From the NCBI RefSeq assembly GCF_002797315.1, contig NZ_KZ454936.1, positions 1,993,645 to 2,057,644 of the forward strand: a DNA stretch of 64,000 nt, read 5' to 3'. The position numbers and the translations under genes are program-made. Shown piece after piece: positions 1-8,626 of the stretch (positions are counted from its first letter, which is position 1; every line of letters begins with the position of its first letter). The DNA is from Bacillus sp. FJAT-44742. Lineage in GTDB: Bacteria; Bacillota; Bacilli; Bacillales; Marinococcaceae. The notes beneath the pieces were generated by a model that had not been told where the DNA came from, did no database searches, and saw only the letters and a list, made by a program, of their open reading frames with translations.

Positions 1-396
1 AGTTCCTTCTACAGGCTTCATCACAGCTTTATATGCTGTTTCAACACCGGTTTCAAACGCCTTTGCCAGCACAGGGCCATCTACTTCCTGCTGGCCCTCC
101 AAACCTTTAGCAAAGCCACGGAAAAGCTGGGATAGTATCACCCCGGAGTTTCCTCTTGCTCCCATTAACAAGCCTTTGGAAAATGCCTTTGCAACTTCGC
201 TGGCGGCTTCCCCGGGAGACTGCTTTACCTCCTTTACGCCGGAAGTAATCGTTAAGTTCATATTAGTGCCAGTGTCTCCATCTGGAACAGGAAAAACGTT
301 AAGTGCGTCAACTTCTTTAACGTTTTGTCCTAATAAAGAAGCACCGTGGATAAACATCTCTCCAAGCTTCTTTCCGTCTATTGATCTTGCTGTCAC
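1..396 (-). CDS. fakA: DhaK/DhaL-type fatty acid kinase subunit (YloV/FakA family), N-terminal part
   Basis: The N-terminal 132 codons are present; the gene continues beyond the left edge. The frame opens with a GTG preceded by AAGGAGG and contains the DhaL-type nucleotide-binding signature ([14 protein letters not shown]) followed by [18 protein letters not shown]. These are the Mg-ATP binding Asp cluster and glycine-rich loop of the family. FakA/YloV kinases phosphorylate fatty acids held by DegV-like FakB proteins, feeding exogenous acids into phospholipid synthesis. The gene follows yloU with a 25-base gap, the usual Firmicutes pairing. Family assignment is firm; the fatty-acid substrate is inherited from the family and cannot be seen here. 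Confidence 0.93.
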   Translation of the reverse strand, partial: MTARSIDGKKLGEMFIHGASLLGQNVKEVDALNVFPVPDGDTGTNMNLTITSGVKEVKQSPGEAASEVAKAFSKGLLMGARGNSGVILSQLFRGFAKGLEGQQEVDGPVLAKAFETGVETAYKAVMKPVEGT

Positions 397-421
397 AACA
401 GTTCCTCCTTACGTTCTCCTG

Positions 422-784
422 CTAGGGATTAGTTACCCGGACTCCTTGAACGTAAACATTTACAGAGTCAACAGTTAATCCAAGCATTTGTTCAAGCTGG
501 TACTTCACTTTAGTTTGTACATTATAGGCTACCTCAGAAATTTTCGTTCCATAGCTGACAATAATATACATGTCTATATGGATATCCTCTTCATCCTCTC
601 GAATCACTACCCCACGGGAGAAATTCTCCTTCTTGATGAGGTCTGAGAACCCATCTTTTAACTGTTTTTGAGATGCCATACCAACGATACCGTAACAATC
701 AATAGCAGCACCTCCTGCAATTGTTGCCACTACCTCTTTGGAAACGTCTATAGAACCTAGCTGTGAATTCATTTCAATAGTCAT
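422..784 (-). CDS. yloU: Asp23/Gls24 family envelope protein YloU
   Basis: This encodes a protein of about 120 residues of the Asp23/Gls24 family, with the conserved core AGGAAIDCYGIVGMA and the end VDSVNVYVQGVRVTNP, almost identical to what I recall for B. subtilis YloU. Members are small alkaline-shock or envelope-associated proteins without known enzymatic activity. Two in-frame ATGs lie close together; the first abuts the AGGAGG ribosome binding site, so the second (position 784, reading MTIEMN) is preferred. It sits directly upstream of the fakA-like gene and is probably co-transcribed with it. Confidence 0.92.
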   Translation of the reverse strand: MTIEMNSQLGSIDVSKEVVATIAGGAAIDCYGIVGMASQKQLKDGFSDLIKKENFSRGVVIREDEEDIHIDMYIIVSYGTKISEVAYNVQTKVKYQLEQMLGLTVDSVNVYVQGVRVTNP

Positions 785-931
785 ATCCATCCTCCTAAAG
801 CAGTCTCAGTTTTTCAGCTACGGCTATTTTACTATACTCCACCATTTTTTAAAAGAAAATTCCTGCTGCCAAGGGGTTTTCCAAATAAATGGCTGTCAAG
901 TATATTTCCTTGAAAAAAGAAATCTTCCTTA

Positions 932-960
932 TTGCATAGAAGTCATCCATGTGCTAAGAT
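932..960 (+). promoter_or_regulatory. SigA promoter of rpmB
   Basis: TTGCAT (932-937) and TAAGAT (955-960) are 17 bases apart, with a TG extension one base before the -10 box. It lies about 50 bases upstream of the rpmB start codon, in the right orientation. Confidence 0.6.
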
Positions 961-1008
961 AATCAAGTATGATTGTTAGACAGTGGTAAGTACAAGGAGG
1001 TGCACGTC

Positions 1009-1197
1009 ATGGCTCGTAAATGCTACGTGACGGGCAAGGGACCAAAATCTGGTCACAACCGTTCTCATGCAAACAATGCCACAAAGCGTCGTTGGGGAGC
1101 TAACGTTCAAAAAGTACGCATTTTGGTTGATGGTAAACCTAAGCGTGTTTACGTTTCTGCTCGCGCTTTGAAATCCGGCAAAGTAACTCGCGTTTAA
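1009..1197 (+). CDS. rpmB: 50S ribosomal protein L28
   Basis: This is a 62-residue basic protein beginning [20 protein letters not shown], the classic L28 start, and ending in KSGKVTRV. The length is typical of Bacillus L28. The start is the ATG at 1009, ten bases after AAGGAGG; the frame remains open 12 codons further upstream but lacks a ribosome site there. It is one of only two intact plus-strand genes in the window and is transcribed alone, converging on spoVM with a shared terminator. L28 is a 23S-binding protein of the large subunit. The sequence has one N-terminal cysteine and no zinc CxxC pair, so it is the zinc-independent form. Confidence 0.97.
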   Translation: MARKCYVTGKGPKSGHNRSHANNATKRRWGANVQKVRILVDGKPKRVYVSARALKSGKVTRV

Positions 1198-1283
1198 TGA
1201 AAACAAGCTTGTATTGCAAGCTTTCTCGTTTACAGGATAAACGCAATGGATGAAACATGAATGAAGGAGAGCGTTCTGCTCTC

Positions 1284-1324
1284 ATGTAAAAAAGCACCTC
1301 ATTTTCGCAGGTGCTTTTTTACAT
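1284..1324. terminator. Bidirectional terminator between rpmB and spoVM
   Basis: The stem AAAAGCACCT/AGGTGCTTTT is flanked by an A-run on one side and a T-run on the other (the whole ATGTAAAAAAGCACCT arm is repeated inverted). It can therefore end rpmB on the plus strand and spoVM on the minus strand. A second weaker inverted repeat (AAGCTTG/CAAGCTT, 1204-1222) lies closer to rpmB. Confidence 0.85.
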
Positions 1325-1364
1325 GGATTTAAAAGAGTGAATGCTTCTTTTCTCTCTTACTCCT

Positions 1365-1445
1365 TTACCCCTTTTTTAATGAATTGAGTACGGCCTTCAC
1401 TACTCCGCCCAAAAACTTTGGCAATTTAATTGTGTAAAACTTCAT
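1365..1445 (-). CDS. spoVM: Stage V sporulation protein SpoVM (26 residues)
   Basis: This is a 26-codon gene, below most length cut-offs. It starts MKFYTIKLPKFLGG, continues with V-V-K-A-V-L-N-S-L and ends KKG. The first 14 residues match the B. subtilis SpoVM sequence as I remember it, including Pro9, and the total length is the same. GGAGGAG precedes the ATG by about eight bases. SpoVM is an amphipathic helix that recognises the convex forespore membrane, anchors the coat ATPase SpoIVA and is a substrate/inhibitor of FtsH. Position next to rpmB is the conserved location. The substitutions (V for I, K for R, L for M) keep the amphipathic pattern. The shared terminator at 1284-1324 ends it. 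Confidence 0.95.
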   Translation of the reverse strand: MKFYTIKLPKFLGGVVKAVLNSLKKG

Positions 1446-1482
1446 TATTAGTCACTCCTCCTCTGAACCTGAATGGCCGTCA

Positions 1483-1698
1483 TCATAAAGATGAGAATAA
1501 GTCCTCAAGAGAGATTCTTTTATATGTATATTCAGCCCCCTTGAAAAAGTACATCTTTTTTTCCGACAGACGAGAAGGCATAAGCTCTTCAAACCCTTGA
1601 CCCCAATACTTTTTAAACCCTATTTCCCTTGCAAAGGATAAGCCTTTTACAGGAAGCGAAAGCTTTCGATTTGCAAAGAATACCGTGAACTCAACTCT
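1483..1698 (-). pseudogene. Orphan open frame, possible gene remnant, between rpe and spoVM
   Basis: Seventy-one sense codons stay open between a TAA (1699-1701) and a TGA (1483-1485). The translation looks protein-like (for example FFANRKLSLPVKGLSFAREI, later KKYWGQGFEELMPSR and FFKGAEYTYKRISLEDLF) and its codons resemble those of neighbouring genes. No start codon with a ribosome site opens the whole frame; only an ATG at 1581 would give 32 residues. In B. subtilis this slot holds thiN, but I see no similarity to the ThiN C-terminus as I recall it. I do not recognise the family. It may be the tail of a lost gene or chance. Confidence 0.35.
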
Positions 1699-1730
1699 TT
1701 ATTGAAGTGATTTTAAGGAGACAAATAATA

Positions 1731-1770
1731 AGAGGGTGTACCAAAAGTCTCGCTCTTGATACACCCTCTT
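1731..1770 (-). terminator. Terminator after rpe
   Basis: GAGGGTGTA and TACACCCTC form a 9-10 bp stem with a loop of about 20 bases, followed on the minus strand by a T-rich TTATTATTTG. It lies 31 bases after the rpe stop and probably ends the transcript that carries prpC-prkC-rsgA-rpe. Confidence 0.7.
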
Positions 1771-1800
1771 TCATAACTTTGCTGCTTCTTTTCTTTGTCT

Positions 1801-2445
1801 CTATCCTCGAATAGCTGTGATGGCAGCTTTACGATCTTCCTCTTTATAAATAGCAGAACCGGCTACTAATACGTTCGCTCCTGCTTCTCGGCAAAGCCTG
1901 GCAGTCTCTTTATTTACTCCACCGTCTACTTCAATCTCAACAGAACGATCCACCTGCTCTGTCATTTTTCTAACCTCTCTGATTTTCGGGAGGACACTGT
2001 GAATAAAAGACTGGCCTCCAAACCCTGGGTTCACTGTCATTAAGAGAACGAGATCTACGTCCTCAATCACATGTTTAATGACTTCTACTGGTGTGGCAGG
2101 GTTCAGTACGACTCCTGCCTTCACTCCTTTTTCTTTTATCGCATGAATGGTTCTGTGAAGGTGAGTGCACGCTTCCGCATGGACAGATAAAATATCTGCT
2201 CCTGCTTTTACAAAGTCATCTACATATTTATCAGGGTCGGCAATCATAAGATGGACGTCTAAAGGAAGATCAGTGTGCGGGCGGACAGCTTCCACAATCA
2301 TTGGACCTATCGTAATGTTTGGAACAAAATGACCATCCATTACATCAATATGAATGTAGTCTGCCCCCCCTTTATCCACCTCAATTATGTCTTCTTTTAA
2401 AGATGCAAAATCTGCTGATAAAATGGATGGAGAAATTTTCGTCAT
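1801..2445 (-). CDS. rpe: Ribulose-phosphate 3-epimerase
   Basis: The protein has 214 residues, the normal length for this TIM-barrel enzyme. It begins with the family signature KISPSILSADFASL and carries IHIDVMDGHFVPNITIGP, DVHLMIADP, LVLLMTVNPGFGGQSFI and EVDGGVNKETA, which hold the metal-binding His/Asp residues and the phosphate-binding loop. It interconverts ribulose-5-phosphate and xylulose-5-phosphate in the pentose phosphate pathway. The start is three bases after the rsgA stop, so the two are translated from one message; the same neighbours occur in B. subtilis. Confidence 0.97.
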   Translation of the reverse strand: MTKISPSILSADFASLKEDIIEVDKGGADYIHIDVMDGHFVPNITIGPMIVEAVRPHTDLPLDVHLMIADPDKYVDDFVKAGADILSVHAEACTHLHRTIHAIKEKGVKAGVVLNPATPVEVIKHVIEDVDLVLLMTVNPGFGGQSFIHSVLPKIREVRKMTEQVDRSVEIEVDGGVNKETARLCREAGANVLVAGSAIYKEEDRKAAITAIRG

Positions 2446-2448
2446 TGA

Positions 2449-3330
2449 TTAGTACCTCCGTTGTTGTTCGCTTAATTCTTGATAAAACTGCAAGTAATGA
2501 TTATATCTTGATTCACTGATTTCCCCTTGTTCCAATGCTTCTTTTACGGCACAGCCAGGTTCCTTGCGATGAGTACAGCCACGGAATTTACAATCTGGAA
2601 GGCGTTCTCTCATTTCGGGAAAATAAAGGCTCAGCTCGCTTTCATCCATTTCCTGAAAATCGAGGGAGCTAAAGCCAGGTGTATCTGCGACCAGCCCCTC
2701 ATAAAGGGAGATCAATTCCACATGGCGGGTTGTATGCTTACCCCTCCCTAGATGGGTGGAAATGGCTCCTGTTTCAAGGTTAAGCTCTGGGACCAATGCA
2801 TTAAGGAAGGAGGATTTACCTACCCCCGATTGGCCTGCTATCACAGTGATTCTATCTTTGAAATGCAAAGCCGCTTCCTCTAGACCCTTGTTTGACATAT
2901 TGGAAACAACGTAAAAGGGATAGCCAAGTTTTTGATAAATTGCTTTATAACGGGCAACCTCTTTCATCACTTCCTCACTGGCCAAATCTTCTTTGGTCAC
3001 AACGATTAAAGGATCAATATCACTTTCTTCCACATGCACTAAAAACCTGTCGAGCAGCAGAGGGGAAAAAGCAGGCTCAACCGCTGAAAAAACCAAAAGT
3101 GCCTGATCTACATTTGCTATAGGAGGCCTGATTAATTCATTTTTCCTCTTCTTAACCTCGGTAACCGTTCCCTCTTTGTCGTTATCGGCTTTGTAGACAA
3201 CCTGGTCTCCTACAAGGGGCTTTATTTTTCTATTTCTAAAGACCCCGCGGCCTTTACATTGGACTGTACCTTCCGGACCGCTCACATAATAAAACCCGCT
3301 GAGCGCTTTTATAATCCTGCCTTCCGCCAT
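2449..3330 (-). CDS. rsgA: Small ribosomal subunit biogenesis GTPase RsgA
   Basis: The protein has 293 residues: an N-terminal OB fold, then a circularly permuted GTPase domain in which G4 (VTKED) precedes G1 (GQSGVGKSS) and G3 (DTPGF), and a C-terminal zinc site (CKFRGCTHRKEPGC). This order is diagnostic of RsgA/YloQ/CpgA, which checks 30S subunit maturation. The ATG at 3330 follows GGAGGAGTT and gives the expected MAEGRIIKALSG start; an upstream in-frame extension lacks support. In B. subtilis it is a PrkC target, and here too it lies just downstream of prkC (13-base gap). Confidence 0.97.
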   Translation of the reverse strand: MAEGRIIKALSGFYYVSGPEGTVQCKGRGVFRNRKIKPLVGDQVVYKADNDKEGTVTEVKKRKNELIRPPIANVDQALLVFSAVEPAFSPLLLDRFLVHVEESDIDPLIVVTKEDLASEEVMKEVARYKAIYQKLGYPFYVVSNMSNKGLEEAALHFKDRITVIAGQSGVGKSSFLNALVPELNLETGAISTHLGRGKHTTRHVELISLYEGLVADTPGFSSLDFQEMDESELSLYFPEMRERLPDCKFRGCTHRKEPGCAVKEALEQGEISESRYNHYLQFYQELSEQQRRY

Positions 3331-3343
3331 AACTCCTCCTTTA

Positions 3344-5404
3344 TTAATCACCATAAGTAAATGAGTTTGATTGAATTTCTTCATCGTCTATATATAATGT
3401 ATAGCTTCCCTCTTCTTCAGGAGTAACTATTAAAGGTAGTTGGTAGGTTCTGCTTTCTGAAATTGTTTCTTCAACAAAGACAGCGGGCTCACTTGTGGTG
3501 GCATCTTCATACGTAAGCCTTACGTCAAAGGTCAACCCTTCTTCCATCTCTTCCTCTGACATTTCAATAGGGATCACTGCTTCTACTTCTTCGGTTGCCT
3601 CATTTTCCTCACTATCTTCTGCGTCTTCTTCGTTCACTGTCTCTTCTTCGCGTGATTCTTCCTGTTCGTCTTCATCAATTGCTTCTTCTTGTTCTTCTTC
3701 AGGCCCAAGAGACATAATAAAAAGGATTTCATCACCGACTTGTATTCTTTCATATGGACCTGGATTATGGTCAATCACACGCCCCTCGTCATATAAGTCA
3801 GAATGCTCCTCTTCGAAACGGCCAGCAAGTCCTTCTGACTCTAAATAATTGTTGATTGTCTCCATTGTTTCCCCTCTTAGGTTAGGAATGGAAACTTCAG
3901 CCGGCACACTGTAGGTAAGTTGAACATTTGTTTCATCGGCTATTAATTCCTCTCCTGCAACAGGGTCCTGTTCTACAATAACGTTAAGCGGGGTATCTGT
4001 TGTTTCCACAGAAGAAAATTCCACACTTTCAAAATCTTCGAGAAGAGTTTCGGCTTCCTCACGATCAAGACCTGTAACATCAGGCATCTCAATCATTTCT
4101 CTTCCTTGACTGACAAAAACATTTATCTGGCTTTCCACCTTCACGGTAGATCCTGCCTGAGGCCGCTGTCTAATGACAAAACCTTCTTCCACCTCTTCAT
4201 CATACACTCTCTCCACATTTCCAGTAAGCCCTGCTTCCTCCAGTTCTTCTTCTGCTTCTTCCAGAGTAAGCCCCTCAAGATTTGGGACATCGACATCCTG
4301 GACCATAAGCCAGCCGGGGATCACGGTGAACGCAGTCGCAAAAGAACCGGCAAGGATGACAAAAAATAAAACAATGGGAAGCACCCATTTTTTCTTCTTC
4401 TTCCCTTTAGGTGCTGCAGGTGGAGGGCTGGACGCTGCAGCGGAAGGGGCAGGACCTTTTTCTGCCCCTGCTACTTTTGTTTCTCCCATATTTTCAGCTG
4501 TATCTTTTATCACCGGCACTGCCTTTGTTGCTTCTTCATCGTCAGAAGGAGGTATATAACGGGATTCACTTTGGCGCTCAGGCCACAGGGCCGTTGAAAG
4601 ATCTTCGTTCATATCCTGGACTGACCCATAACGATGAAAGGGATCCTTCAAAGTTGCCTGAATGATCACATTTTCAATACTCTGGGGCAGGTCGGGCCGC
4701 AGTTCTTTTGCAAATGGCAGCGGCTCCTGCAGCTGTTTAATGGCAATGGAAACAGCTGATTCACCATTAAAAGGAACCTCTCCTGTAACCATCTCAAACA
4801 GAACGATCCCCAGCGAATATATGTCAGACTTGGCTGTCACTGTTCCTCCTCTTGCTTGTTCAGGAGACAAATAGTGAACAGAGCCTAAGACAGAATTTGT
4901 ATGTGTGATGGTTGCTGCCGAAGCAGCCCGCGCAATGCCAAAGTCAGTTACTTTTGCCTCTCCATGTTTATCAATAAGTATGTTGTGTGGCTTTATGTCA
5001 CGGTGGATAATCTGATTGGCATGGGCATGTACTATAGCTGATAACACAGACGACATAATATTAATCACTTTGTTTACAGGCAAGGGGCCTTGCTGCTGGA
5101 TATATTCTTTGAGTGTGGAGCCGTCTATATACTCCATCACAATATAATATAAGTCTTCTTCTTCGCCTACATCGTATATATCCACAATATTCGGATGAAA
5201 AAGACTCGTAGCTGCCTGTGCCTCACGGTGAAAGCGCCGGATGAACTCCTCATCATTTACAAATTGAGGCTGAAGTACTTTAACTGCTACTTCCCGCTCA
5301 AGAATCATGTCCGTTGCTTTGTAGACATGAGCCATGCCGCCGCCGCCAATAAGGGCATGAATTTGATAGCGTTCGCTTATTCTTTTCCCAATTAACCCGG
5401 CCAT
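3344..5404 (-). CDS. prkC: Membrane Ser/Thr protein kinase PrkC with PASTA domains
   Basis: The protein has 686 residues. The Hanks-type kinase domain (about 10-275) shows the GGGGMAHVY loop, Lys42, HRDIKPHN (134-141), DFG (154-156) and the activation segment to SPEQ. A linker of about 60 residues and a lysine run lead to one transmembrane helix (about 340-360). Outside the cell there are three PASTA repeats (about 370-432, 438-498, 505-566). A roughly 50-residue linker made mostly of Glu/Asp follows, then a C-terminal region resembling the Ig-like end of B. subtilis PrkC. PrkC senses muropeptides and phosphorylates growth and translation factors. It starts two bases after prpC ends, so phosphatase and kinase are one unit. 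The acidic linker is the odd part. Confidence 0.97.
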   Translation of the reverse strand: MAGLIGKRISERYQIHALIGGGGMAHVYKATDMILEREVAVKVLQPQFVNDEEFIRRFHREAQAATSLFHPNIVDIYDVGEEEDLYYIVMEYIDGSTLKEYIQQQGPLPVNKVINIMSSVLSAIVHAHANQIIHRDIKPHNILIDKHGEAKVTDFGIARAASAATITHTNSVLGSVHYLSPEQARGGTVTAKSDIYSLGIVLFEMVTGEVPFNGESAVSIAIKQLQEPLPFAKELRPDLPQSIENVIIQATLKDPFHRYGSVQDMNEDLSTALWPERQSESRYIPPSDDEEATKAVPVIKDTAENMGETKVAGAEKGPAPSAAASSPPPAAPKGKKKKKWVLPIVLFFVILAGSFATAFTVIPGWLMVQDVDVPNLEGLTLEEAEEELEEAGLTGNVERVYDEEVEEGFVIRQRPQAGSTVKVESQINVFVSQGREMIEMPDVTGLDREEAETLLEDFESVEFSSVETTDTPLNVIVEQDPVAGEELIADETNVQLTYSVPAEVSIPNLRGETMETINNYLESEGLAGRFEEEHSDLYDEGRVIDHNPGPYERIQVGDEILFIMSLGPEEEQEEAIDEDEQEESREEETVNEEDAEDSEENEATEEVEAVIPIEMSEEEMEEGLTFDVRLTYEDATTSEPAVFVEETISESRTYQLPLIVTPEEEGSYTLYIDDEEIQSNSFTYGD

Positions 5405-5406
5405 GC

Positions 5407-6159
5407 TCAGCTCCCCCTTGGAGAGGAAGGATGAGTAATGGCTGCAATCGTAATGTTGTCCTCTCCGCCGCGCTCATTTGCCATATGTACAAGTCTCTCT
5501 CCTTTATCAGAAAGAGACCCTTCTTTGGTCATCATGCGCAGCAAATCGGCGTCAGACACTTTGTTACTTAAGCCGTCAGAGCACAGGAAGACCAATTCTC
5601 CCTGTCTCCATGAAAAAGAAGAGACCTCCACGGTAATCCCTGCTTCTGTACCTAAAGCGCGGAGCAATACATTTTTTCTCGGGTGATTCTCTGCCTCTTC
5701 CTCACTAATCTGGCCGTTTTTTACCAACTCGTTAACAAGAGAATGATCATCTGTCTTCAAATGGATGGAATCATCTGTTATTAAATAGGCACGGCTGTCT
5801 CCCACGTGGCCTACAGCGACATATTCCTCTGTACATATAGCCGCCACCACAGTAGTTCCCATGCCGTAACAGCTCATATCCTCTTTTGATTTCTTAAATA
5901 TTTCTTCATTAACTCGGGTTATGGTACTGCTCAGCCAGGTAACAGCCTCACTTTCTGTAAAGGAAGAGGAGGCTGCAAGCCACTCGTCTTCGAGTACCTT
6001 ACAAGCAATGGCACTTGCCACGTCCCCTGATTTATGGCCGCCCATTCCATCTGCAACCACTCCCAGCACAGAATCAGCATGACTGTTTACATATACTCCC
6101 CCGCTGTCTTCGTTATGGTCGCGGACTCGTCCTACGTCAGTTTTAAACAACCAGTCCAT
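5407..6159 (-). CDS. prpC: PP2C-type protein phosphatase PrpC
   Basis: The protein has 250 residues with the full PP2C motif series: DVGRVRDHNED near the start, ADGMGGHKSGDVAS, GHVGDSRAYL, SDGLSNKV and EDNITIAAI. The metal-coordinating aspartates in these motifs are all present. It dephosphorylates PrkC and its substrates and depends on Mn/Mg. It is soluble, with no signal or membrane segment. The gene follows rlmN by six bases and precedes prkC by two, the standard Firmicutes order. Confidence 0.97.
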   Translation of the reverse strand: MDWLFKTDVGRVRDHNEDSGGVYVNSHADSVLGVVADGMGGHKSGDVASAIACKVLEDEWLAASSSFTESEAVTWLSSTITRVNEEIFKKSKEDMSCYGMGTTVVAAICTEEYVAVGHVGDSRAYLITDDSIHLKTDDHSLVNELVKNGQISEEEAENHPRKNVLLRALGTEAGITVEVSSFSWRQGELVFLCSDGLSNKVSDADLLRMMTKEGSLSDKGERLVHMANERGGEDNITIAAITHPSSPRGS

Positions 6160-6165
6160 TTCTCC

Positions 6166-7251
6166 TCACCTCGTTTCCTTCTCCCGCTCCTTTGCTCGAA
6201 GCTGACCACAAGCTGCATCAATATCATGCCCTTGTTCTCTTCTTATTGTAACGTTTACTCCTCTTTCTTTGAGGGTCTTCTCAAAAGCAAAGATGTCCTC
6301 CCGGCTGGTTCTTACATAGTCCCTCTCAGGAACATAATTGACCGGAATTAAATTGACATGGCACTTTACATCTTTTATTAACTCCGCTAACTCTTCCGCA
6401 TGTTCCACTTGATCGTTTACGCCGCCAAACAACCCATATTCAAATGTAACGCGGCGGTTTGTCTTTTTAATGTAATATTGAATCGATTCCATCAGCTTTT
6501 CTAAAGGCCAAGCCCGGTTTATCGGCATTAAACGGCTTCTGATTTCGGTGTTTGGAGCATGAAGAGAAATAGCAAAATTAATTTGCATTTGCTCGTCTGC
6601 AAAATCATAGATTCGAGGTACCATTCCGCTTGTAGAAACGGTAATATGGCGAGCTCCGATATTCAGTCCTTTATCATGGTTAATTGTCTTCAAGAAAGAG
6701 ATTAGTTCTTTGTAGTTATCAAATGGTTCACCAATACCCATAACAACAACTGAACTTACCCTCTCCCCTTTTTCATCCATTGCTCTTTGAGCATCAAGAA
6801 CTTGAGCAACAATCTCTCCAGCTTCCAGGTTGCGCTTAAGCCCTCCAAGGGTGGAGGCACAGAAGGTACACCCTAACCGGCACCCGACCTGTGTCGTCAC
6901 ACAGACACTGTTTCCATATTCATGCCTCATGACCACTGTTTCGATAGAATAACCGTCATGAAGTTCAAAGAGAAGCTTAACCGTTCCGTCAGAAGATTCC
7001 TGTTTCATTATTTCTTTAAGCGTTGTTAAGGAAAAAGCATTTTCCAGCTTTTCTCGTATTCCTTTGGAGAGGTTTGTCATTTCAGAAAAAGAGGTAACTC
7101 TTTTTTGATACAGCCATTCAAAGATCTGCGTTGCCCGGAAAGCAGGCTCCCCCTCTTCCTTCAGCCATGCCTGCAATTGATGAAACTCCATAGAGAAGAT
7201 CGAAGGTTTCGTTTTTGTTTCCACTCCGACCTCTTTTTTTAATTGTTCCAC
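6166..7251 (-). CDS. rlmN: Dual-specificity 23S rRNA/tRNA adenine C2 methyltransferase RlmN
   Basis: A radical-SAM enzyme of about 361 residues. The cluster motif CRLGCTFC (CxxxCxxC) sits in [19 protein letters not shown], followed by GIGEPFDN and the C-terminal DIDAACGQL, whose cysteine is the mechanistic methyl-accepting residue of the family. It methylates A2503 of 23S rRNA and A37 of some tRNAs. I favour the GTG at 7251 with AAGGAAG upstream, which starts just after the rsmB stop; an ATG at 7272 would overlap rsmB by 17 bases. Length and context match B. subtilis YloN. Confidence 0.96.
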   Translation of the reverse strand: MEQLKKEVGVETKTKPSIFSMEFHQLQAWLKEEGEPAFRATQIFEWLYQKRVTSFSEMTNLSKGIREKLENAFSLTTLKEIMKQESSDGTVKLLFELHDGYSIETVVMRHEYGNSVCVTTQVGCRLGCTFCASTLGGLKRNLEAGEIVAQVLDAQRAMDEKGERVSSVVVMGIGEPFDNYKELISFLKTINHDKGLNIGARHITVSTSGMVPRIYDFADEQMQINFAISLHAPNTEIRSRLMPINRAWPLEKLMESIQYYIKKTNRRVTFEYGLFGGVNDQVEHAEELAELIKDVKCHVNLIPVNYVPERDYVRTSREDIFAFEKTLKERGVNVTIRREQGHDIDAACGQLRAKEREKETR

Positions 7252-7255
7252 TCTT

Positions 7256-8626
7256 TCACTTCCTTTCTTCATCCTTTTTCGTAAGACTGCATATATAAAA
7301 CCCATCGGTCCCGTAGTGGTGAGGCAGTATTGTAATCTGTCCTCCGCCTGCTGCCGGGTTGTTTTTCATACGTTCTGGGAGACGCTCAATTAGCGTTTCA
7401 TCAAACTTAAAAGCCGGATTGGCTTCCAAAAACTCTTTTATCACCTGTTCGTTTTCATTTGCTTCTACAGTACAGGTGCTGTATACCAGACGTCCTCCCG
7501 GCTTGAGTACTTTCCCAGCCTCTTGAAGAATCGCTTTTTGAACCTCCGGTAGACGCTGAATATCTTCAGGGGATTTCTCCCATTTTAGCTCAGGCTTTCT
7601 TCGAATCACTCCCAGGCCGCTGCAAGGAGCATCAACAAGAACTCTGTCAAAACTGTCCTCAGGAAACTTTTCAGTTAACTTTCTGGCATCCAGCGCTTCA
7701 CTTTGGACAGAAGTAATTCCAAGTCTTTGTACCTGCTGATTGATTAAGTTTATTTTTTTCTCATGAAGATCCAGAGCCGTAATGCTGCCGCTGTCCCCCA
7801 TTCTTTCTGCTGCATGGGTTGTCTTTCCCCCGGGAGCGGCACATGCGTCCAGGACTTTCATTCCTTTTTCTGGAGCTAGCGCTCTAGCGACCAGCATGGA
7901 GCTTTCATCCTGTATAGTGCACCAGCCCTCCTGAAAAGTCTCTGTCATCATTACCTTCCCCGAAATAATTTCAACCGCATCTTCTGATAATCTTCCCTCT
8001 CGGACCTGGCACCCTTCTTCCTCAAGCCTTTTCATGAGCTCCATTTTGTTCGTTTTAAGCACATTTACCCGGACAGTCACTGGGGCAGGCTCAAGATTCT
8101 TTCTTGCCATGGCCTCAGCTTCTTCTCTGCCGTAGGCCTTCTCCCACAAGGATAACAGCCATTCAGGATGGCTTGTTTCTATACTTATTCTTTCCCTTGG
8201 GTTATCGATGGAGGAAGGGTCTGGCAGTCCTTTTCGCTGAATGCTGCGAAGCACACCGTTTACCATTCCGGCAATTCCCCTGTGTCCTCTTTTTTTTGCT
8301 ATATTTACTGCTTCATGAATGATAGCTCTCTCGGGGATTCTTTCTAGATAAACCATTTGGTATAGAGACAGCCTTAAAAGACTCAGCACCCATAGATCAA
8401 GTGAATTGGTTCCTTTTTTTATGAAAGGAGATAAATAAAAATCAAGAGTTGCTCTGCGTTTTAACGTTCCATATACTAATTCAGTTAACAAAGCAGTGTC
8501 TTTTCCCGGAACACTTTTCTCTTTTAATGCTTGGTTTAAGGCAAGATTACTATACGCCCCTTCTTTTTCAATACGCATCAGCAGATCAAGAGCTACCTCT
8601 CTTACGTTTTTGTCAGCCTTGGTCAT
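7256..8626 (-). CDS. rsmB: 16S rRNA m5C967 methyltransferase RsmB
   Basis: The protein has 456 residues. An N-terminal NusB-like RNA-binding domain (about 1-140) is followed by a Rossmann methyltransferase domain with [15 protein letters not shown] (SAM motif I), [15 protein letters not shown] (motif IV with one catalytic Cys) and [14 protein letters not shown] (motif VI with the nucleophilic Cys). These define the NOL1/NOP2/Sun family. The start overlaps the end of fmt by 14 bases, indicating translational coupling. Confidence 0.96.
   Translation of the reverse strand: MTKADKNVREVALDLLMRIEKEGAYSNLALNQALKEKSVPGKDTALLTELVYGTLKRRATLDFYLSPFIKKGTNSLDLWVLSLLRLSLYQMVYLERIPERAIIHEAVNIAKKRGHRGIAGMVNGVLRSIQRKGLPDPSSIDNPRERISIETSHPEWLLSLWEKAYGREEAEAMARKNLEPAPVTVRVNVLKTNKMELMKRLEEEGCQVREGRLSEDAVEIISGKVMMTETFQEGWCTIQDESSMLVARALAPEKGMKVLDACAAPGGKTTHAAERMGDSGSITALDLHEKKINLINQQVQRLGITSVQSEALDARKLTEKFPEDSFDRVLVDAPCSGLGVIRRKPELKWEKSPEDIQRLPEVQKAILQEAGKVLKPGGRLVYSTCTVEANENEQVIKEFLEANPAFKFDETLIERLPERMKNNPAAGGGQITILPHHYGTDGFYICSLTKKDEERK

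Noticed and set aside
1446-1560. SigE promoter for spoVM
   Set aside because: A CATATAAA string occurs at a plausible distance but no matching -35 element; the evidence is too weak to annotate.
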